A stretch of DNA of 8,869 nucleotides from Nitrospira sp. (lineage in GTDB: Bacteria; Nitrospirota; Nitrospiria; Nitrospirales; Nitrospiraceae): assembly GCA_025363325.1 (NCBI GenBank), contig JANYEF010000227.1, positions 1 through 8,869 on the forward strand, read 5' to 3'. Positions 6,211-8,869 of the stretch are shown here, in pieces. The stretch's first letter is position 1; the number at the start of each line of letters is the position of its first letter. The notes beneath the pieces were generated by a model. The model did not search any database, was not told the DNA's origin, and worked only from the letters and a program-made list of their open reading frames with translations. Made by a program: the position numbers and the translations under genes.

Positions 6211-6337
6211 CGGACAGCTGAAAACGATCCCCAACTTCGTTCTCGGATCGAAATAATCCTCAACGTACCCGGGAGGGTACGCCTGCGGTTATTTCTCATC
6301 CCGCGGCCTTGTTGGATGATCGTTTTGAGCCGTTCGC
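6210..6337 (+). repeat. Palindromic intergenic element, copy 3 (forward, diverged)
   Basis: A 128-bp near-palindrome whose 20-base ends (6210-6229 and 6318-6337) match as inverted repeats at 17 positions. The outer arms differ from copies 1 and 2, but the inner loops are kept: GTTCTCG, then TCCTCAA opposite CCTGCGG, and GCGGCC. The middle stem is GAAATAA (6250-6256) / TTATTTC (6289-6295) and the apical stem CGTACCC (6264-6270) / GGGTACG (6275-6281), loop GGGA. Stems differ from copy 1 on both sides while still pairing. Its first base is the last base of the preceding stop codon. Confidence 0.8.
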
Positions 6338-6464
6338 GGAAGTGTTTTCCTGTTGTCCCACACGCGTGGGCCATCGGAGGTCTCGCGTCCACAGTGGTTT
6401 TTGAGTCGTCCAGTTTCGCCGGTTCATTTGACAATCCTAAGAATATCCTGAAGCTTGAGGGCTC

Positions 6465-7574
6465 ATGCTCTCTTTCTCCACAGTCAGGACCGTCCTGGCA
6501 AAGCCCTTCATGCCTCCGGTGTTCTTTTTTTCCGGTGTGGGCTATGACACCCTTACGCTTACCCGCATCGACCGGCTACAAGACAACCTCTTGCTGCTGA
6601 TCTATCTGCTTCTCTTGGGCGTGCTCATCGTGCTGACCGGGCGATTGGGGATCGATCCGGCGCCGGAGCGGGAACAGTTAACTACGCTCTCACCCTTTGC
6701 GCGCTGGCTGCTGCGCGTGCGGCCCTACTATCCGATGGCCGTGCAGTTTCTCTTGGGCGGGCTGTTCAGTGCCTACGCGGTCTTCTATTCCCGCAGCGCC
6801 ACGCTCACCAGCACGGCGATCTTTTTTGCCTTGTTGGTCGCGTTGCTGGTCGGCAACGAATTCCTACGCGATCGACTCTCCAGCCTGCGCCTCCTCGTAA
6901 GTCTCTACGCGTTGGTGTGTTTCGCCTTTTTCACGTTCTTTCTTCCGGTCATGACCGGGCTCATGAATGCGGCGATCTTCCTGGCCGGAGCTGGCCTGAG
7001 CGTGGCCGTCACTTTTCGTGTGGTCCAGTTGATCTATCGCAACAATCCGGATCGTTCGAAGCGCGAGGCGATCGGGGTCACGATGCCTGCCTTTGCGTTG
7101 ATCGGCCTGCTGGTCGGGTTTTATTTCCTGAACTGGATTCCACCTGTGCCGCTCTCGCTCAAGTTCGGCGGGATCTACCATGAGGTGAAGAAGGCCGACG
7201 ATCGGTTCGAACTTTCGTTCGAAAGGGAGTGGTACCAAGTCTGGAAACGGTCGGACAGCATCTTTCCGGCCAATGAGCCTATCTATTGTTTCACGGCGGT
7301 CTTTGCCCCGGTCGATCTGAATACGACCATCTATCATCACTGGTATTTCCGCCCGAACAGCGACAAACCCTTCACTCATGCCGACAGGATTCCCATCAAG
7401 ATTTCTGGCGGCCGCGAAGGCGGCTATAGGGCGTATACGTTCAAGCAGCGGCTCGACCCAGGGGATTGGCGTGTGGACGTCGAAACCGAAGACGGGCGCA
7501 TTGTTGGACGAGTCTCGGTCCGCGTGGAAGAGCAGGGCGGCGTTCAGCCATCGCTCAGGACGGTCTTGTACTGA
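6465..7574 (+). CDS. DUF2914 membrane protein with six predicted transmembrane helices
   Basis: A 369-residue inner-membrane protein. Hydrophobic helices are visible at about 41-59, 88-108, 113-131, 141-163, 165-191 and 203-224. A C-terminal soluble domain (about 235-357) follows and fits DUF2914: YHHWYF (290-295), ISGGREGGYRAYT (313-325) and GDWRVDVETEDGRIVG (333-348). With six helices both ends lie on the same side of the membrane; which side cannot be told from the sequence with confidence. The family has no settled function. The ATG at 6465 is the first start after an in-frame TGA at 6456; GAGGG (6457-6461) precedes it at a short three-base spacing, so the ATG at residue 16 is a possible alternative. 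The stop TGA overlaps an ATG (TGATG), and the FKBP gene follows within 25 bases, so the two are probably co-transcribed. Confidence 0.85.
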   Translation: MLSFSTVRTVLAKPFMPPVFFFSGVGYDTLTLTRIDRLQDNLLLLIYLLLLGVLIVLTGRLGIDPAPEREQLTTLSPFARWLLRVRPYYPMAVQFLLGGLFSAYAVFYSRSATLTSTAIFFALLVALLVGNEFLRDRLSSLRLLVSLYALVCFAFFTFFLPVMTGLMNAAIFLAGAGLSVAVTFRVVQLIYRNNPDRSKREAIGVTMPAFALIGLLVGFYFLNWIPPVPLSLKFGGIYHEVKKADDRFELSFEREWYQVWKRSDSIFPANEPIYCFTAVFAPVDLNTTIYHHWYFRPNSDKPFTHADRIPIKISGGREGGYRAYTFKQRLDPGDWRVDVETEDGRIVGRVSVRVEEQGGVQPSLRTVLY

Positions 7575-7598
7575 TGAAGCGAATGACCGGGGCTCAAG

Positions 7599-7994
7599 TT
7601 GCTTGATGAGCGAGAGGGCACGGGAACGCCTGCCAAGAAAGGCGACCGCGTTGTCTATAACGCCAGACTCTTTCTGAACCAGGGCGATGAAGTCCCGCTC
7701 AACGACCTCCAGGCCAAGCAGCTTCCCAAGGAGGTGGTGCGAGTCGAAGGGGGATCCACATTCATCGATCACACCATCGTGCTTGGCCGTCGCCAGGCGA
7801 TTGCCGGAATCGAGCATGCGCTCATGGGCATGAAAGTCGGCGGTTATCGGAAAGTACGCATTAGCCCTCATCTGGCCTACCGAGATAAAGGCATTCAGGA
7901 CTTCATTCCTCCCGACGCGGTCTTGATTTGTGAGGTCTGGTTGCGCAACATTGTGGGCTCGTCTTCGGTTGAATCATTACCAGGAGTCACATGA
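7599..7994 (+). CDS. FKBP-type peptidyl-prolyl cis-trans isomerase
   Basis: Catalyses cis-trans isomerisation of Xaa-Pro bonds during protein folding. The 131-residue protein starts in the EGTG...KKGDRV strand (6-18) typical of small FKBPs. The core signature follows: GIEHALMGMKVGGYRKVRIS (70-89), HLAYRDKG (91-98) and IPPDAVLICEVWL (103-115). The FKBP AYG motif appears as AYR, and the central flap is longer than in minimal FKBPs (NDLQAKQLPKEV). There is no signal peptide, so it is probably cytoplasmic. The start is doubtful: TGA at 7584 closes the frame, and the only early codon is TTG 7599 with a weak GGGG upstream. A better-looking ATG at 7574, overlapping the upstream stop, lies in another frame and ends at 7606. 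A one-base indel between them would restore a longer N-terminus. The gene is otherwise intact. Confidence 0.85.
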   Translation: MLDEREGTGTPAKKGDRVVYNARLFLNQGDEVPLNDLQAKQLPKEVVRVEGGSTFIDHTIVLGRRQAIAGIEHALMGMKVGGYRKVRISPHLAYRDKGIQDFIPPDAVLICEVWLRNIVGSSSVESLPGVT

Positions 7995-8005
7995 GTCCTC
8001 GCACC

Positions 8006-8073
8006 TTAGCACCTTGCCTATCCAGCCCCCAATGGGTCTCGCTCTAGGGGCAGGATGCGGGCCATGCCATCGC
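8006..8073. repeat. Direct repeat flanking the toxin-antitoxin pair, left copy
   Basis: Matches 8783-8850 without gaps, at 49 of 68 positions by hand count. The best stretches are TTAG at the start, CCAGCCCC, GTCTCG, and GGCCATGCCAT near the end. It begins 11 bases after the FKBP stop codon and ends 69 bases before the antitoxin start. Confidence 0.65.
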
Positions 8074-8092
8074 GCTCCTTGGCATACGGCCC
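8059..8092 (+). other. Stem-loop between the FKBP and antitoxin genes
   Basis: GGGCC-ATGCCA (8059-8069) pairs with TGGCAT (8080-8085) and, after a two-base bulge, GGCCC (8088-8092), around a 10-base loop. It is followed by TAAATGGG, not a T run, so it is not a standard intrinsic terminator. It overlaps the end of the left direct repeat; the right-hand arm is not present in the visible part of the other copy. Confidence 0.45.
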
Positions 8093-8107
8093 TAAATGGG
8101 AAGCCGA

Positions 8108-8136
8108 TTGCAAGGGAACAGCAAGTTCGCTAGACT
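8108..8136 (+). promoter_or_regulatory. Putative sigma70-type promoter for the toxin-antitoxin operon, leaderless
   Basis: TTGCAA (8108-8113) and TAGACT (8131-8136) each match four of six consensus bases at the ideal 17-base spacing. Only six bases separate the -10 box from the ATG at 8143, so the mRNA would begin at the start codon. No Shine-Dalgarno is present before that ATG, which supports the leaderless reading. Confidence 0.4.
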
Positions 8137-8142
8137 CTAGCC

Positions 8143-8421
8143 ATGGCGACCATAACCCATCCTCACATCGTCAGTGACGCCACAATCTGCGGGGGCAGCC
8201 CGCGGATCGAGGGTACTCGAATCACTGTGCGAACGGTGGTCATCGCAGCTTTGTTGCACAGGCAAAGTCCCGAACAGCTTCTCCAGCACTATCCTCACCT
8301 CTCGCTTGCGTCGATTCATGACGCGCTCTCTTACTATTATGATCATCGTGAAGCGATGGACCGAGAAATCGCTGAACACGAGGTGCTCGATCCCGGCTTC
8401 AACGACAAGTCGGCTCGGTGA
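8143..8421 (+). CDS. DUF433-family antitoxin (VapB-like)
   Basis: A 92-residue DUF433 protein. These small proteins carry a helix-turn-helix-like fold and are usually antitoxins that bind the toxin and repress their own operon. Family features are plain: HIVSDATICGGSPRIEGTRI (8-27), followed by helices and the SLASIHDALSYYYDHREAMD segment (54-73). The acidic C-terminal tail (about 73-92) is the probable toxin-binding part. The start is the ATG at 8143, matching the usual N-terminus of the family. The stop TGA (8419-8421) overlaps the toxin's GTG by four bases, the normal way to couple antitoxin and toxin synthesis. Control is probably autorepression at the promoter just upstream (inferred). 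The pair is enclosed by an imperfect direct repeat. Confidence 0.9.
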   Translation: MATITHPHIVSDATICGGSPRIEGTRITVRTVVIAALLHRQSPEQLLQHYPHLSLASIHDALSYYYDHREAMDREIAEHEVLDPGFNDKSAR

Positions 8422-8771
8422 GACTCTACCTTGACGAATCGATCTCAGTTGCTCTTGCCGCAGTGCTTCTCCAGTACGGGGTGGATTGTCTCACGGCCAG
8501 AGATGCGGGCAGCTTGGGCGCCGATGATGAATCTCAACTCTTGTTTGCCACGCAGCAATACCGGGTCATCCTTACGCATGATACAAGAGATTTTCTGCGC
8601 CTGGCTTCAATGTGGGCGGCATCGGGCCGCAGCCACGCCGGAATTCTCCTCGTTCACCAGGTGGCGCTGCCGGTCCTCCTTCTTCGATTTCGAGCGTTTC
8701 AAATCCGCTATCAGCAGACCGAATTCGTAAACCAAGTCCTGTGGCTCCCTCCGCCTCTTGAGGAGAAATGA
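8418..8771 (+). CDS. DUF5615 PIN-like toxin (probable ribonuclease)
   Basis: A 117-residue PIN-like protein of the DUF5615 group, the usual partner of DUF433 antitoxins. Members are thought to be metal-dependent RNases related to VapC and Mut7-C. Acidic positions expected for the active site are present: D6-E7 in LYLDES, D29 in ARDAG, D36-D37-E38 before SQLL, and D55 and D58 in THDTRDF. The middle (GILLVHQ, 75-81) is the usual core strand. The length is typical, so the toxin looks complete and potentially active. The GTG at 8418 overlaps the antitoxin stop (GTGA), with no independent Shine-Dalgarno, so translation should depend on the antitoxin. The right-hand direct repeat begins 12 bases after its stop codon. 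Activity and target RNA cannot be read from sequence. Confidence 0.88.
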   Translation: MRLYLDESISVALAAVLLQYGVDCLTARDAGSLGADDESQLLFATQQYRVILTHDTRDFLRLASMWAASGRSHAGILLVHQVALPVLLLRFRAFQIRYQQTEFVNQVLWLPPPLEEK

Positions 8772-8782
8772 ACAGAACGAGG

Positions 8783-8850
8783 TTAGGTCCCTGCCCCACC
8801 AGCCCCAATTGCGTCTCGACTCAGGCTCAAGATGTCGGCCATGCCATTGC
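8783..8850. repeat. Direct repeat flanking the toxin-antitoxin pair, right copy
   Basis: Counterpart of 8006-8073 in the same orientation, 777 bases further on. It starts 12 bases after the toxin stop codon, just as the left copy starts 11 bases after the FKBP stop. Homology may run beyond the window, where only 19 more bases are visible (ending ATCGCAAG), with no convincing further match. Confidence 0.65.
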
Positions 8851-8869
8851 TCCCTTTCGCTATCGCAAG

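Noticed and set aside
6357..6370. CCCAC-ACGC-GTGGG small hairpin
   Set aside because: Only five base pairs, no T run and no position that suggests a function.
6428..6433. Perfect TTGACA -35 box upstream of the DUF2914 gene
   Set aside because: At 16-18 bases downstream only AAGCTT-like sequence occurs, so there is no acceptable -10 partner; the match may be chance.
6864..7871. Long open frame on the minus strand (335 codons)
   Set aside because: Antisense to the DUF2914 and FKBP genes, both supported by clear family motifs; composition is Arg/His/Asp-rich as expected of a shadow.
8772..8869. Integron attC site, suggested by GTTAGGT at 8782-8788 after a cassette-like toxin-antitoxin pair
   Set aside because: The sequence fits GTTRRRY, but no RYYYAAC partner lies at a suitable distance, the left repeat has CTTAGCA at the equivalent place, and no integrase is present.
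1..8869. CRISPR array, tRNA, rRNA or complete insertion sequence
   Set aside because: No regularly spaced identical repeats, no cloverleaf with a recognisable T-loop, and no transposase coding region were seen on either strand.

Overview
The window reads as moderately GC-rich Gram-negative chromosome. The best guess is a Nitrospira-like member of the Nitrospirota. This rests on unverified recollection of similar 'AGGATGCTGAAAAA' palindromes, DUF2914 membrane proteins and FKBP variants in that group, plus an outer-membrane-type lipoprotein; no rRNA or marker gene confirms it. All supported genes lie on the + strand.

Layout. (1) 2-2005: the 3' part of a type III-restriction-like helicase-nuclease (Res), running in from the left edge. 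(2) 2112-2731: a translationally coupled pair, a small C4HC3 (PHD-finger-like) protein and a three-helix membrane protein. (3) 2960-3328: a small protein built from two tandem C-x3-H / C-x2-C modules. (4) 3567-4187: an unrecognised 206-residue protein. (5) 4466-6210: a predicted lipoprotein followed closely by an unrecognised 353-residue protein. (6) 6465-7994: a six-helix DUF2914 membrane protein followed by an FKBP-type prolyl isomerase whose start is ambiguous. (7) 8143-8771: a DUF433 antitoxin / DUF5615 PIN-like toxin pair sharing a GTGA overlap.

Between the genes lies much of the interest. Three ~126-bp palindromic elements (2737-2861, 3432-3557 inverted, 6210-6337) share conserved internal loops separated by stems. 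Between the two forward copies the stem sequences change while pairing is kept, as expected of a selected structure. A lone arm of the same family (4355-4376) ends a different element (4260-4340), made of degenerate 9-nt units that switch from TG-rich to CA-rich at a central point. The toxin-antitoxin pair is bracketed by a ~68-bp imperfect direct repeat (8006-8073 and 8783-8850). Two genes (2112 and 8143) have a -10-like box only 6-7 nt before ATG and no Shine-Dalgarno, suggesting leaderless transcripts.

Functionally this is an accessory-type patchwork: defence (Res), toxin-antitoxin, small zinc-finger-like proteins, envelope proteins and repeats. Apart from the two coupled pairs and two short-gap pairs, nothing shows that the genes act as one pathway. 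No tRNA, rRNA, CRISPR array or transposase gene was found.
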